Below the pieces are notes generated by a model. The model did no database searches, was not told the origin of the DNA, and saw nothing but the letters and a program-made list of their open reading frames with translations. 64,000 nt of DNA, from assembly GCA_023954155.1 (NCBI GenBank), contig JAMLIO010000001.1:501322-565321 (forward strand), in the 5' to 3' direction. The translations under genes were made by a program, and so were the position numbers. Positions 16,630 through 26,320 of this stretch are shown here, piece by piece. Positions within the stretch are counted from its first letter, which is position 1. Each line of letters opens with the position of its first letter. The DNA comes from Pseudobdellovibrionaceae bacterium. Lineage in GTDB: Bacteria; Bdellovibrionota; Bdellovibrionia; Bdellovibrionales; UBA1609.

Positions 16630-18516
16630 GTGTTGCAAGAAAAAAGAGGCCTGTTTTTTGATCAGGACTTTATTGATAAGGTCATGCAAAGCTCTGACAT
16701 CGTAGAGCTCATAGGTCAGTACACTCGCTTGCAAAATAAGGGCAGAAGTTTTATGGGAACTTGCCCTTTTCCCTCTCATAATGAGAAGACCCCTAGTTTT
16801 TCCGTCTCAGACGATAAGCAGCTTTATCACTGTTTTGGTTGTGGAAAATCAGGAAACATTTTTACTTTTTTAAAAGAGTATAATGGACTCAGCTTTCCTG
16901 AGGCTGTGGAATACTTGGCAAAGCGTGCGGGGTTGCCATTGCCAGAGCGATCTGTAGCTGCCAAGCAAAATAAAAACAGCAACCAGATCGACTTAAAAAA
17001 ACTTAATGAAATATGTCGTGATCAATATCGCAAGGCTTTAAGTGATTTACCCGAAGGTCATCCTGCTAAAGTGTATTTAGCCAATCGGGGTTTAACTGTG
17101 GACCTGATTGAACTCTTCCACATTGGGTTTGCGCCTGACTCCTGGGATTTTATCAGTGCAGAGCTTAAGAAAAAAAACTACAGCTTTAAGCAGCTGTCAG
17201 AACTAGGACTCTTTAAATCCAAAGACGGCCAAAGTTATTATGATGTCTTTAGAAATCGGATCATATTTCCCATTCTATCCCCCACAGGGGACGTGCTGGG
17301 ATTTGGTGGACGAGTTTTAGATGACTCCAAACCCAAGTATTTAAATAGCCCCGAAACCTCTGTGTTTAAAAAAAGCAAAACCTTTTATGGTCTATACGAA
17401 ACAGCCAAAGAGATTCGTGCTCAAGATTATGCCATTGTGGTTGAGGGTTACACGGACTTGATCGCACTTTATAAATTCGGTTTTAAAAATGTGGTGGCCA
17501 CCTTGGGTACGGCCTTAACAGAAGAGCACGCCCACCTGATCAAGCGTTACACTAAAAACGTCATTGTGCTTTTTGACGGCGACAGTGCGGGGATCAATGC
17601 TAGTGAAAAGGCCATGCGCCATCTTTTAAAAGAAGGACTTTTGGTAAAAGGGATTTATTTGCCAGAAAATAATGACCCAGATTCTTTTCTACAAAAACAT
17701 GGAGCCGAAGGGCTTAACTTGCAGATCCAAAAAGCGAAAGACTTATATATTTTATATTTAGACCGAACGATTAAAAAATACGGAACGGCTCAGGTGTCAG
17801 ATAAGATGAACATCGCAGGCGAAGTGGCCCCCGTTTTGGGTGAAGTAGGGCTGGGTAGCCTCAGAGAGCTATACGTTCAAGAGACTGCCTTTCGCTTAGA
17901 CGTAGAGGAGTCTTGGCTCCTCAAAGTAGTTGCAGAGCATAATCAGCGACAAAGCGCATTGCAGGCTCGATATAGCTCCCATGAGACCGCAAGGCCTCAA
18001 GCCGAGGGTCTTATGCCCAACGAGAAAAACGCCGATAAAGAGGCTGAAAGTGACGTTTTTTTGGCTCAGATCGAAACTATTAAGCTTAAAAACGTCTCAG
18101 TTCTTGAGAGGGATTTGATTAACATCATGCTGATGGACGAAAACTGTCTACAGCTGGCCCTATCCCAAATCACACCCCAGATGCTTCAGGGCCTTGAGGT
18201 TCTTCCCATTTTTGAAAAAATCAGTAGTCTTTATGGACAAAAGCCTACAGATTTTGGTAACTTAACTGCGGTGCTGATGTCCTTTGTAGAGCCTAAAAGC
18301 TTTTTGGCGTGGCACCTGAAAAAACCCTTAAGTGAGCTGACTTCAGAGCAAAGGACAAGAATGGTAAATGATTGTATTGCGAAGCTAAAGACGACTCGTG
18401 AGCGAGCCAAAATGCAGCAAACACTAAAATCCATAGGCTCAAATCCGTCACCTGAAGAGTTGGAACAGATTGTGAATATGAAAAAAAGACAATGGGACTT
18501 AAAAGGTCCCAAATAG
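16630..18516 (+). CDS. dnaG: DNA primase
   Basis: The product is 628 aa. It makes RNA primers at the replication fork. The N-terminal zinc finger CPFPSHNEKTPSF...YHCFGCGKSGN (CHC2 with the C-x4-H spacing variant) is followed by the RNA polymerase core, with TOPRIM motifs VVEGYTDLIALYKFG and LFDGDSAG. The C-terminal helicase-binding region is divergent. The start is GTG 16630 or TTG 16633; AAGGGG at 16621-16626 fits the second slightly better. It is followed by rpoD 30 bp later. Confidence 0.95.
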   Translation: MLQEKRGLFFDQDFIDKVMQSSDIVELIGQYTRLQNKGRSFMGTCPFPSHNEKTPSFSVSDDKQLYHCFGCGKSGNIFTFLKEYNGLSFPEAVEYLAKRAGLPLPERSVAAKQNKNSNQIDLKKLNEICRDQYRKALSDLPEGHPAKVYLANRGLTVDLIELFHIGFAPDSWDFISAELKKKNYSFKQLSELGLFKSKDGQSYYDVFRNRIIFPILSPTGDVLGFGGRVLDDSKPKYLNSPETSVFKKSKTFYGLYETAKEIRAQDYAIVVEGYTDLIALYKFGFKNVVATLGTALTEEHAHLIKRYTKNVIVLFDGDSAGINASEKAMRHLLKEGLLVKGIYLPENNDPDSFLQKHGAEGLNLQIQKAKDLYILYLDRTIKKYGTAQVSDKMNIAGEVAPVLGEVGLGSLRELYVQETAFRLDVEESWLLKVVAEHNQRQSALQARYSSHETARPQAEGLMPNEKNADKEAESDVFLAQIETIKLKNVSVLERDLINIMLMDENCLQLALSQITPQMLQGLEVLPIFEKISSLYGQKPTDFGNLTAVLMSFVEPKSFLAWHLKKPLSELTSEQRTRMVNDCIAKLKTTRERAKMQQTLKSIGSNPSPEELEQIVNMKKRQWDLKGPK

Positions 18517-18546
18517 ATTATATTGTACGTTAGGAGACATCAAAAT

Positions 18547-20394
18547 ATGTCATCAAAAACCACCATTACCAAGGGTAAAGAAGAGATCATTCAACTGAGT
18601 ATTGAAGAGCAAAAACTTCTTGTGACCGAACAAATTCAAAGGTTTACAGCCCTTGATCGCGAAAGCGGAAGCATCACCATTGAAGAGATCAATGAAGGTC
18701 TACCGCAAGAGATTATTGCAGCCGAAGCCCTTGATATGTTCATGCAGGGTCTTGAGGTTGCGGGTGTAACTATTTCAGACTCACCTGAAAATGATACAGC
18801 AGAAGTTGAAAATGAAGAGAATGAATTCTTCTTGGACGACGCCGACAAAGATGACGAGCGCGAAGAAGAAAAAGTCAAAGAAGAGACTAAAGGCAACGAC
18901 CCTGTTCGCCTATACTTAAGAAAAATGGGAAGCGTATCGTTACTGACCCGCGAAGGGGAAGTGTTGATCGCAAAGCGTATTGAAGAGGGTGAGCGTAAGA
19001 TCGTAAAAGCCATCCTTTTCTCACCAATGGGAACAGAAGAGATCATCCAATTGGGTGTGCGCGTGAACGATGGACGCCTTAAGGTAAAATCTATCTTTAG
19101 AGGTCTTGAAGACGAAGAGACTCAGTACGATGAGAATGAGTACATCCAAAAGATCAACGAACTTATTGATGAAGTTAAAAAATATGAAAAAGTAGTGACT
19201 CCGTATTTTTTGAAAATGCGCGAACAAGGTCACCTTTCTGATGAAGCCAAAAAAGTGGCTGAGCTTTTAGCTAAAGAAAATGATGAATTGATGAAGGTGT
19301 TTGAAAACATCAACTTCAATCGTAAGACCGTAAACCGTATTGTGATTAAGTTTAAAAATGCGGTGGGCCGTATGACTCAACTTAGAAAACGAGTCAAAGA
19401 CGCTCTCAAATACACGTTCTATGAAAAACTTGAAGATCTAGTGAAAGACTACGAAGAGGCTCAAAAGAACGATGCCGTCATGGATAAGCTGTTGAAAAAA
19501 ACAGGTCTTACTTATGGCAAATTAGACGAGTACGTTAAAACTGCGACTCGTGCGGAAGAAAGATACCAAAGACTTCTGAACGACACTGGAATGACTTTTG
19601 AGTGGGTGCGCGACACGTACACAGAAATTTGGAAAGGTGAGCGTGAGGCTGACAAAGCGAAATCTGAACTTGTAGAAGCCAACCTTCGTTTAGTGGTCTC
19701 TATTGCTAAGAAGTACACCAACCGTGGTTTACAGTTCTTGGATCTGATTCAAGAAGGTAACATTGGTTTGATGAAAGCTGTGGATAAGTTTGAGTATCGT
19801 CGTGGATTTAAGTTTTCAACTTATGCTACGTGGTGGATTCGTCAGGCGATCACTCGTGCGATTGCAGACCAAGCCAGAACCATTCGTATCCCTGTGCACA
19901 TGATTGAAACTATTAACAAGTTAGTGCGTACCTCTCGTCAATTAGTTCAAGAATTAGGACGTGAGCCAATTCCTGAAGAGATCGCAGAGCGCATGGACAT
20001 GCCAGTAGATAAAGTACGTAAAGTGCTTAAGATCGCCAAAGAGCCGATCAGCCTTGAAACTCCAGTGGGTGAAGAGGAAGATTCACACTTAGGAGATTTT
20101 ATCGAAGACAAACGCGTAGTGATTCCGTCTGAGGCGATTGCGAGTTTGAACCTTGCAGAACAGACTCGTCGTGTACTTCAGACCTTAACGGCTCGTGAGG
20201 AAAAAGTTTTAAGAATGCGTTTTGGTATCGGTGAAGAGAGTGATCATACTTTGGAAGAAGTAGGTCAGGACTTTAACGTGACTCGTGAACGTATTCGTCA
20301 GATCGAGGCCAAAGCCCTACGTAAACTTCGCCACCCTAGCCGCTCTGAAAAACTAAAAGCTTTCTTAGAGGGACTACTAAATAACGGTGAATAA
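18547..20394 (+). CDS. rpoD: Primary sigma factor sigma-70
   Basis: The product is 615 aa. ATG 18547 follows TTAGGAGA. An acidic region 1.1 (residues ~1-125) is followed by region 1.2 ([19 protein letters not shown]). A non-conserved insert carries many charged residues. Region 2 includes [18 protein letters not shown] and [19 protein letters not shown]. Region 4 includes [20 protein letters not shown]. It directs RNA polymerase to housekeeping promoters. It ends the rpsU-yqeY-dnaG-rpoD cluster with a clear terminator. Confidence 0.95.
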   Translation: MSSKTTITKGKEEIIQLSIEEQKLLVTEQIQRFTALDRESGSITIEEINEGLPQEIIAAEALDMFMQGLEVAGVTISDSPENDTAEVENEENEFFLDDADKDDEREEEKVKEETKGNDPVRLYLRKMGSVSLLTREGEVLIAKRIEEGERKIVKAILFSPMGTEEIIQLGVRVNDGRLKVKSIFRGLEDEETQYDENEYIQKINELIDEVKKYEKVVTPYFLKMREQGHLSDEAKKVAELLAKENDELMKVFENINFNRKTVNRIVIKFKNAVGRMTQLRKRVKDALKYTFYEKLEDLVKDYEEAQKNDAVMDKLLKKTGLTYGKLDEYVKTATRAEERYQRLLNDTGMTFEWVRDTYTEIWKGEREADKAKSELVEANLRLVVSIAKKYTNRGLQFLDLIQEGNIGLMKAVDKFEYRRGFKFSTYATWWIRQAITRAIADQARTIRIPVHMIETINKLVRTSRQLVQELGREPIPEEIAERMDMPVDKVRKVLKIAKEPISLETPVGEEEDSHLGDFIEDKRVVIPSEAIASLNLAEQTRRVLQTLTAREEKVLRMRFGIGEESDHTLEEVGQDFNVTRERIRQIEAKALRKLRHPSRSEKLKAFLEGLLNNGE

Positions 20395-20428
20395 AATCTA
20401 AAGATTTTTCTGTTCAGAAAAGATTACG

Positions 20429-20458
20429 ATCGGCACTCAATGGGTGCCGATTTTTTTT
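20429..20458 (+). terminator. Rho-independent terminator of rpoD
   Basis: ATCGGCAC (20429-20436) pairs with GTGCCGAT (20444-20451), followed by a T8 run. Confidence 0.9.
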
Positions 20459-20644
20459 ATTTAAAAATCATAAAAGCCAAGGGTATTCAAATTCAATTAA
20501 ATAGCAAGCCATCGCTTAGGCCTTTGACAGTGAAAAAGAGTTCTACAGCTAAAAAGCTTAAGTGTGTGGTTTTGAAAAAATAAATTGAGTTACTCCATTT
20601 TTGTGACGATGATAATGTATATAGTGTTTATTCGAAGGCGGTAT

Positions 20645-21919
20645 ATGAACATTAAATTGAGCGTGGCGATTGCAGGGATAATTTTTGTTGCAAACCCAAG
20701 TGGCGCAAGTGAAGGGGCGATGACTTGTTCTCTGCCTGACTTTGCAAAACTGTGTTCAGAGGTGCCTGATTCAAACGAAGCCTTTGTTGATCTGCCAGGG
20801 GGTTTAATCATGGCAAACCCCAATAGCACTAAACCTCCTAAACCTCTCACTCCAGAGCAAAAACAAAAGGCGACCCAAAGATTACGTGAAAGGTTTGTTT
20901 GGGTGAAAAACCAGATGATCCAGCAGGCGTCTGGGGGTCGACCAGTGGGTCAGCTTGACAGTGTAAAGGCTGAGTTTGTTAAAAGACTCCAAACCTTAGA
21001 GCTTCTTATTGATGACAACTGTCGCAGCAGTGATGCTTTGGGTGGTAGATATGTGAGCACGAAACATAAGGTTTCAATCTGCTTGCACAATGGATTAACA
21101 TCAGACTCACAACTCACTTGGATATTAGGCCATGAGGCAGGACATTCTGTGGATGGGTGCAAGATTCAGTGTGAGCACTATCATCGTAAACAACCGATCC
21201 CGACTATTGCGGGGGCTCAGGGACAAGACACAAATTATGCTATTGGTGAGATGAACACATCGAATTATTTTTCGGCAGGGTTTAGTAGTATTTTATCGAA
21301 GCCAGAAGAGATATCTTCTAGACTGTCCACATGGGAAAGTCAGGGGTTGATTGAAAGAACCTTAGAAGGTGTTCCGCCAGCTCACTATCCTTTAACACCT
21401 GCGCTAAGCTGTTTAGCCAAAGAGAAATTCATCACTGCCGAAAGCGGAAAAGTCAAAGAGGGCGAGGAGTGTAACCGAGGCGGTGTAGTGAGTGAAACCT
21501 CCTCTGATATGTGGGGAGCTAAAATGGCGGGCTTGTATTTAAAGCAAAAGCCTCCACAAACGAAACTTGAAAAGTTAGCGTCCTTATCTAAAGAGGCCGT
21601 GGAACTGATGTGTAAAAAAAGAACGGGTCCTAAACCCTTGCCTGCATTGGATTCTCCATTATGGGAGAATCAAAGACCTTCAGATAGTAGATACATCATT
21701 GACCGCGATCGTGATGAGGCCACATTATTGGCAGATCAAAATATGCAAAAGGCCTTGGGCTGCTCACCACAGCCGAACAGACAGACGTGTATGAGCCACT
21801 TTGATCAGGCCTTTAGCGGCGGCGGAACAGCTTCAGGAGCTCGAGGCAGTGACCGCAGCAGCACTAGGACCTCTCCACGCGGCCAGCAGAGTGGGGCCCC
21901 CGCACAGACGGTGGATTAA
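20645..21919 (+). CDS. Exported zinc metallopeptidase-like protein (HEAGH)
   Basis: The product is 424 aa. ATG 20645 opens a signal peptide ending NPSGA. The central region carries TWILGHEAGHSVDGC, an HExxH zinc motif in a helix, and a downstream ETSSDMWGAKMAGLY that may supply the third ligand. Several cysteines suggest disulfides in the periplasm or outside the cell. The C-terminal ~40 residues are low-complexity Gly/Ser/Arg. I cannot name a peptidase family; M48-like is possible. Confidence 0.65.
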   Translation: MNIKLSVAIAGIIFVANPSGASEGAMTCSLPDFAKLCSEVPDSNEAFVDLPGGLIMANPNSTKPPKPLTPEQKQKATQRLRERFVWVKNQMIQQASGGRPVGQLDSVKAEFVKRLQTLELLIDDNCRSSDALGGRYVSTKHKVSICLHNGLTSDSQLTWILGHEAGHSVDGCKIQCEHYHRKQPIPTIAGAQGQDTNYAIGEMNTSNYFSAGFSSILSKPEEISSRLSTWESQGLIERTLEGVPPAHYPLTPALSCLAKEKFITAESGKVKEGEECNRGGVVSETSSDMWGAKMAGLYLKQKPPQTKLEKLASLSKEAVELMCKKRTGPKPLPALDSPLWENQRPSDSRYIIDRDRDEATLLADQNMQKALGCSPQPNRQTCMSHFDQAFSGGGTASGARGSDRSSTRTSPRGQQSGAPAQTVD

Positions 21920-21934
21920 GCCTGTCTTTTAAAG

Positions 21935-21962
21935 TTGATATTTGCCAGAAAAGCATTATTCT
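21935..21962 (+). promoter_or_regulatory. Sigma-70-type promoter of tRNA-Met
   Basis: TTGATA (21935-21940) and TATTCT (21957-21962) are separated by 16 bp and end 15 bp before the tRNA 5' end. Confidence 0.55.
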
Positions 21963-21977
21963 GAGGCTTCCATTTTT

Positions 21978-22054
21978 GGGGGCTTAGCTTAGTTGGTTAA
22001 AGCATCCGGCTCATAACCGGAGGATCCCAGGTTCGAGTCCTGGAGCCCCTACCA
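21978..22054 (+). tRNA. tRNA-Met(CAT)
   Basis: A 77-nt cloverleaf: acceptor GGGGGCT pairs with AGCCCCT, discriminator A, CCA encoded at 22052-22054. The anticodon loop CTCATAA gives CAT (22012-22014). The T-loop is TTCGAGT. The first acceptor position forms a G-T pair and not the mismatch typical of initiators, so this is the elongator. A lysidine-modified tRNA-Ile2 with the same anticodon cannot be ruled out. Confidence 0.9.
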
Positions 22055-22203
22055 AATCTCTGTCCCATTATTTTTTTAAAAGTCAGATTTTAATTACCCT
22101 ATTTTCATGTGGCCAAGCTTGTATGCAAGGGCGAAAAGAGGAGTTGCCAATCCCCGCCCACTTTGTGTAAGTTCGCCGCACTGATAGATCAGAAGGGGTT
22201 TTT

Positions 22204-22617
22204 ATGAAGTTTTTGACGATAATTCTGGTTTCGATTTTAAGTGTGCAAGCTATGGGGTATGAGATTCCTCTAGTTGCTGATATTGACTGGAAGTGTGAGG
22301 AGGGTCTTGGCAACCTTGATAATCCTGCTCGACTTTTAGATATCGTTGGAGAGTTTGAAACAACAGCCAGCCGAGAGTTTTCTCTAGCCGAAAAGCAAAA
22401 GATGACTGTGACAGTGTATGCTGACGGCAAACCCACTGTGCTTAACTCTTCTGACTATCGTTTGCTCTGGGAGAACGATGGAGACTTTCAAACCCTAACT
22501 ATTCAAATTGGTGACTCCACCTATAAGATCAGCACTACATCAGGTAATGCCCTTATCCTTCGTATTACTAAGCCAGGATGGTTATGGGGCACGCGCACCG
22601 AAGTGGGCTCTTGTTAA
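22204..22617 (+). CDS. Small exported protein, unknown
   Basis: The product is 137 aa with an N-terminal signal peptide (MKFLTIILVSILSVQAMG) and two cysteines, near residue 31 and as the last residue, that could form a disulfide. It is mostly beta-strand-like. GAAGGGG precedes the ATG. No family is recognised. A stem-loop follows directly. Confidence 0.55.
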   Translation: MKFLTIILVSILSVQAMGYEIPLVADIDWKCEEGLGNLDNPARLLDIVGEFETTASREFSLAEKQKMTVTVYADGKPTVLNSSDYRLLWENDGDFQTLTIQIGDSTYKISTTSGNALILRITKPGWLWGTRTEVGSC

Positions 22618-22620
22618 GAG

Positions 22621-22642
22621 GTCTACTCGTCTAGGAGTAGAC
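22621..22642 (+). terminator. Stem-loop terminator
   Basis: GTCTACTC (22621-22628) pairs with GAGTAGAC (22635-22642), followed by a short T/A stretch. It ends the gene at 22204-22617. Confidence 0.65.
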
Positions 22643-22700
22643 TTTAAACCACACTGCCAAAAGGCTGGAAAGTAAGACCTAATTTGCTGTTGTTTTGTGT

Positions 22701-22731
22701 TTTACCACAGATGAATCTAATCTGTGGGTAA
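22701..22731 (+). promoter_or_regulatory. Leader hairpin upstream of the 22785 lipoprotein gene
   Basis: TTTACCACAGAT (22701-22712) can pair with ATCTGTGGGTAAA (22719-22731) with one bulged G. It lies 54 bp before the GTG and has no T run, so a 5'-leader structure or protein site is more likely than a terminator. Confidence 0.4.
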
Positions 22732-22784
22732 AGGTATTTTAAATTAACAAATACAAAAGTATTTCATCTAAGAAGGGGTGTTTC

Positions 22785-23558
22785 GTGAGGTTGATTTTTG
22801 TTTTAGCCGTGTTGTTTTTAACAGGGTGTGCGTCGAATTCTTATTTTCTACTTAAAAACCACCATTTTGAATCGCCAGAGGCCAAGGGTGGAAATTTTAA
22901 ATTCAGTGCGAATGTAGTTCCCTATCAAGATGTTACAACCGTACAAACGACCTTTAATGGGGCGGGTCCTTTAGACACCATCATTACAGTCAACAACAAA
23001 GATCTTGCAGATAACTCTGTAGAGGTGATTGATCACAGTTCGATTTTATTTTCTTTGGCGATCTTAGAGCGTTTGGATGTAAGTCTGGACTTTGCCATAG
23101 GTAACCAACCAAATTATTTTACTGCAAAATATCAATTTATCGGAGACACACAAGCCGATGCCTCAGCGGGAAACTTCTCTTTAGCGGGAACTCTGGGTTT
23201 AGGGTACATTGGTGTGAGCGAAGACGATCCAGACAGTGCGTTCTTGGATGATTTTGATGTTAAAGGTTTAGCGCTTAGAGCGGGTGTTATTGTGGGTTTG
23301 CGCTCTACGGATGAACTGCTGTTATATTGGAGCAACTCTTTTTCTTATTTCAACACTAAAACTAAGTACACGTTTGGTGTAGCCGAAGGTGACTTCAGAG
23401 TACGTGGGAATCAATGGTCGACAATGCTGGGTGCAGAGTTTGTCGTAGCCGATCACATCAGCTTGGGACTTGAGTATGGTTATATTTATGCGGACACACA
23501 AGAGTCGGCCTCAGAGGGTTTTACAAGTTTTGCTGCAAAAATTGGATATAACTTTTAA
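22785..23558 (+). CDS. Outer-membrane beta-barrel-like lipoprotein
   Basis: The product is 257 aa. GTG 22785 follows GAAGGGG. The signal peptide ends in a lipobox LTGC, so Cys15 would be lipidated. The rest alternates polar and hydrophobic residues in strands typical of 8-stranded porin-like proteins (LGLGYIGVS, LALRAGVIVG, MLGAEFVVADHISLGLEYGY), ending FAAKIGYNF with a terminal Phe. A lipidated barrel is unusual, so it may instead be a surface beta-sandwich. Function unknown. Confidence 0.55.
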   Translation: MRLIFVLAVLFLTGCASNSYFLLKNHHFESPEAKGGNFKFSANVVPYQDVTTVQTTFNGAGPLDTIITVNNKDLADNSVEVIDHSSILFSLAILERLDVSLDFAIGNQPNYFTAKYQFIGDTQADASAGNFSLAGTLGLGYIGVSEDDPDSAFLDDFDVKGLALRAGVIVGLRSTDELLLYWSNSFSYFNTKTKYTFGVAEGDFRVRGNQWSTMLGAEFVVADHISLGLEYGYIYADTQESASEGFTSFAAKIGYNF

Positions 23559-23573
23559 TAAGTAGAATTTAAA

Positions 23574-23957
23574 CTATATCTTCTCAATGACAATCTCTGC
23601 CCTGCACTCGGGGCAGTTTTCTTTTAAGGGCCACTTGGCTTGTGGTGCGGCCTTCAGTGTGAAGGGTTTTTGGCATTGGGGGCACTTTAAGGTCGTTTCC
23701 ATGCGGTAATCGTGAGTGTTAAGGCCCCGAAAGAAAAGCACAATACCTACGATAAGGGCTAGAGGAACTAAAACAAAGTGCAAAATGGGGATCAAAACAA
23801 AGACGATGCCAGCAACAAAACAGATCGCAAAAAACTTTGCACCTAACTGAAATCTTTGTTGTGGCGATAAGGTTTGGATTTGCATGTGAGTGTCGTAAAA
23901 TATCTTGGCGTCGGTGCGATGTCTGACTTTGATGGCAATGTCGGTTAAGTTAGACAT
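23574..23957 (-). CDS. Membrane protein with C-terminal zinc ribbon
   Basis: The product is 127 aa from ATG 23957 (GGAG upstream). Residues ~35-80 hold two hydrophobic helices, followed by a zinc ribbon with LKCPQCQKPF and ENCPECRAE (two CxxC pairs). The sequence resembles no named family I know. The start overlaps the stop of the upstream hotdog gene by 8 bp, so the two form an operon. Confidence 0.6.
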   Translation of the reverse strand: MSNLTDIAIKVRHRTDAKIFYDTHMQIQTLSPQQRFQLGAKFFAICFVAGIVFVLIPILHFVLVPLALIVGIVLFFRGLNTHDYRMETTLKCPQCQKPFTLKAAPQAKWPLKENCPECRAEIVIEKI

Positions 23958-24447
23958 GTTTAGGCTCCGCGCGTTTTTTTCTGACATAAAGTTTTTTAGA
24001 GACCGTAGCCACAAGGGTATTGTTGGTATCTAAAACCTCTACGGGTAGGTCAAAGATGTACTTTTCTCCAGATTCAGTATGAGAAGTGATATCGGAAAGA
24101 ATCTCATCCGTGATTTTAAAATCTGTGTGTAACTCCGTGCGCCCAGGACTGACGAAGTCTATGGTGGCCCCTTTATCCCAAACAATATAATCAGGCCCTA
24201 AATTTTGTATAAGCATCAGCATAAAAAAAGGATCAGTCATGGCATATATTGAACCTCCAAATTGGGTTCCTACATAATTCGTGGTCGACCAGCGTTTTTT
24301 TAAAATGACATGAATGTGTCGATAGTCCGCTGAGATCTGAGTGATTTTAATTCCTGCGCCACGAAAGGGTCCCCAAAGGCTTAGAAGTATTCCAAAAAGA
24401 CGGGGCGGTGTTTTGGGTCCTAGCTTGCGCGCCATTTTAATGATCAT
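23950..24447 (-). CDS. DUF4442-type hotdog protein (thioesterase-like)
   Basis: The product is 165 aa from ATG 24447 (GGAGG about 10 nt upstream; a TTG 54 bp earlier is possible). The order LKKRWSTTNYVGTQFGGSIYAMTDPFFMLML followed by DYIVWDKGATIDFVSPGRTELH is the DUF4442 hotdog pattern, related to acyl-CoA thioesterases (long runs shown here only in part: key points are N-Y-V-G-T-Q-F-G-G and DFV-PG). It overlaps the next minus-strand gene. The substrate is unknown. Confidence 0.7.
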   Translation of the reverse strand: MIIKMARKLGPKTPPRLFGILLSLWGPFRGAGIKITQISADYRHIHVILKKRWSTTNYVGTQFGGSIYAMTDPFFMLMLIQNLGPDYIVWDKGATIDFVSPGRTELHTDFKITDEILSDITSHTESGEKYIFDLPVEVLDTNNTLVATVSKKLYVRKKRAEPKHV

Positions 24448-24728
24448 ATCCAGATAACCTCCGTTTACGTTTAATTTAATCCAAATCTGTTCACCTGCCA
24501 ATCCCGCAAAAGCTGTCTATGAAAGTTATATTTGTGTGAGCTAGACGGAGTATTGATTTATAATTGAAAAATTCAAATCCATTCTGTGCTATCTTTTTTT
24601 GTATCCTAATCGTAGCGATAGCTTTTTGATCTTTGCTGTCTGCTTCTTGCAGAAAAGGAGCATAGGCGAATACAATAGGTGTCAAAGGTTACACATCTAA
24701 GAAACACGTGTGCGGTGGAGAGGTGAAC

Positions 24729-26300
24729 ATGAACACAGACTATAAAAAAATTATTTTTACATCTTCGTATATTGATGGCAAATGGGTGGAAAATTCCTTG
24801 GGACAAAGTCGGTTCCAAGTTCTTAATCCCGCCAGTGGTGAATCTATTGCTGAGGTTTTTGATGGAGGCGTGCAAGCCGTAGAGGCTGCGATTGCTGCCG
24901 CTAAAAAGGCCCTCCCTCTTTGGAGTGCAAAAACAGCCAAAGAACGATCGGCCATATTAGAAAAGTGGTGGAGCCTTGTTTTAGAAAATCAAGAAGCCTT
25001 AGCCACCCTAATGACGTTAGAATGTGGTAAGCCCATTAAAGAAAGTCGGGGTGAGGTGCTTTACGCAGCCTCCTTCATCAAGTGGTTTGCTGAAGAAGGA
25101 CGAAGAGCTTACGGTTCAGTGATTCCTACCTCTGCGAAAGATCGACGTGTGGTTGCGATTAAACAACCTATAGGTGTTGTCGGGGCCATCACACCATGGA
25201 ATTTTCCTTTAGCCATGATCACACGCAAAATATCTCCAGCGTTGGCTGTGGGCTGTACAGTAGTGACACGTCCTTCAGAGGAAACACCCTTAAGTGCTTT
25301 GGCGTTAGCGCATTTAGCAGAACAAGCAGGTTTTCCTGCGGGTGTGATTAACGTCACTGTGGGTGAAGATGCTTCAGAAATGGGAAAGGCTTTATGTGCC
25401 AGTGAAGTTGTGCGCAAAATCTCTTTTACGGGTTCCACTCGTGTAGGGGCTTTACTGATGCAGCAGAGTGCGCCCACTATTAAAAAATTAAGTTTGGAAC
25501 TGGGGGGCAACGCTCCTTTTATCGTGTTTGAAGATGCGGATTTAGATGCAGCAGTGAAAGGGGCTGTGGCTTCTAAGTACAGAAACGCAGGACAGACTTG
25601 CGTGTGTGTGAATCGGTTTTTAGTGCATGAAAAGGTGTACGATCAGTTTATCGAAAAATTGATCAAAGCTGTGTCTGCACTTAAATGTGGAAATGGACTG
25701 GAGGACTCTACAGACATCGGACCTTTGATCAACCCCAAGGCGGTAAAGAAGGTGCAAGAATTTTTAGATGATGCAAAGGCAAAGGGTGGACAAGTGCTCT
25801 ATTGCGGCCTAGCCTCCCAAAACCAAAACCAAAACCAAAACCAAAACCAAAACCAAAACCAAAACCAAAACCAAAACCAAAACCAAAACCAAAACCAAAA
25901 CCAAAACCAAAACCAAAACCAAAACCAAAACGAGTACCAAAGTCCATTTGTGGGTCCCATCGTTGTGGGTGGGGCGACCTCTTCGATGAGGTTTGCACAA
26001 GAAGAGATCTTTGGGCCCATCGCCCCAGTATTTAAATTCTCCAGTGACGCAGAGGCCATCGCTATGGCCAACGATACCATTTACGGTTTGGCGTCTTACA
26101 TGTACTCGCAAAACGTTGCGCGCTGTTGGAAGGTGGCTGAAGCTTTAGAGTATGGAATGGTGGGGATTAACGAAGGGCTTATCTCTAGTGAGGTCGCACC
26201 ATTTGGGGGAGTGAAGTCCTCGGGCCTAGGCCGAGAGGGTTCCCAATATGGCCTCGACGACTACTTAGAAATTAAATACATGTGTTTTGGTGGCCTTTGA
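24729..26300 (+). CDS. gabD: Succinate-semialdehyde-type aldehyde dehydrogenase with a Gln-Asn repeat insert
   Basis: The product is 523 aa, about 40 longer than usual. The NAD(P)-dependent ALDH fold is intact: PWNFPLAMITRK, the general base in LELGGNAPF, catalytic Cys291 in AGQTCVCVNRF and the C-terminal EEIFGPI and GREGSQYG. Residues 364-401 are 19 Gln-Asn pairs encoded by a hexanucleotide repeat (25817-25931). They fall in the surface hairpin just before FVGPIVV, where ALDHs tolerate variation. ATG 24729 follows GGAGAGG. GabD-type substrate preference is likely, not proven. Repeat slippage changes the length by whole Gln-Asn pairs and keeps the frame. Confidence 0.85.
   Translation: MNTDYKKIIFTSSYIDGKWVENSLGQSRFQVLNPASGESIAEVFDGGVQAVEAAIAAAKKALPLWSAKTAKERSAILEKWWSLVLENQEALATLMTLECGKPIKESRGEVLYAASFIKWFAEEGRRAYGSVIPTSAKDRRVVAIKQPIGVVGAITPWNFPLAMITRKISPALAVGCTVVTRPSEETPLSALALAHLAEQAGFPAGVINVTVGEDASEMGKALCASEVVRKISFTGSTRVGALLMQQSAPTIKKLSLELGGNAPFIVFEDADLDAAVKGAVASKYRNAGQTCVCVNRFLVHEKVYDQFIEKLIKAVSALKCGNGLEDSTDIGPLINPKAVKKVQEFLDDAKAKGGQVLYCGLASQNQNQNQNQNQNQNQNQNQNQNQNQNQNQNQNQNQNQNEYQSPFVGPIVVGGATSSMRFAQEEIFGPIAPVFKFSSDAEAIAMANDTIYGLASYMYSQNVARCWKVAEALEYGMVGINEGLISSEVAPFGGVKSSGLGREGSQYGLDDYLEIKYMCFGGL
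25817..25931 (+). repeat. Hexanucleotide microsatellite (CCAAAA)19 inside the ALDH gene
   Basis: Nineteen uninterrupted copies of CCAAAA cover 25817-25930. Read in frame as CAA-AAC they encode a 38-residue Gln-Asn tract. There are no interruptions in the array, which suggests recent expansion or active slippage. Confidence 0.97.
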
Positions 26301-26320
26301 TTTTTCTGCGAGCTTGAGAC

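Noticed and set aside
25817..25931. CRISPR array
   Set aside because: The hexamers are directly tandem with no spacers and are in frame inside a gene. The same reasoning excludes 46006-46076.
25729..26111. Antisense frames with long Phe-Gly, Trp-Phe and Val-Leu repeats
   Set aside because: They are readings of the hexanucleotide array on the wrong strand or frame; the flanking sequence codes for the dehydrogenase.
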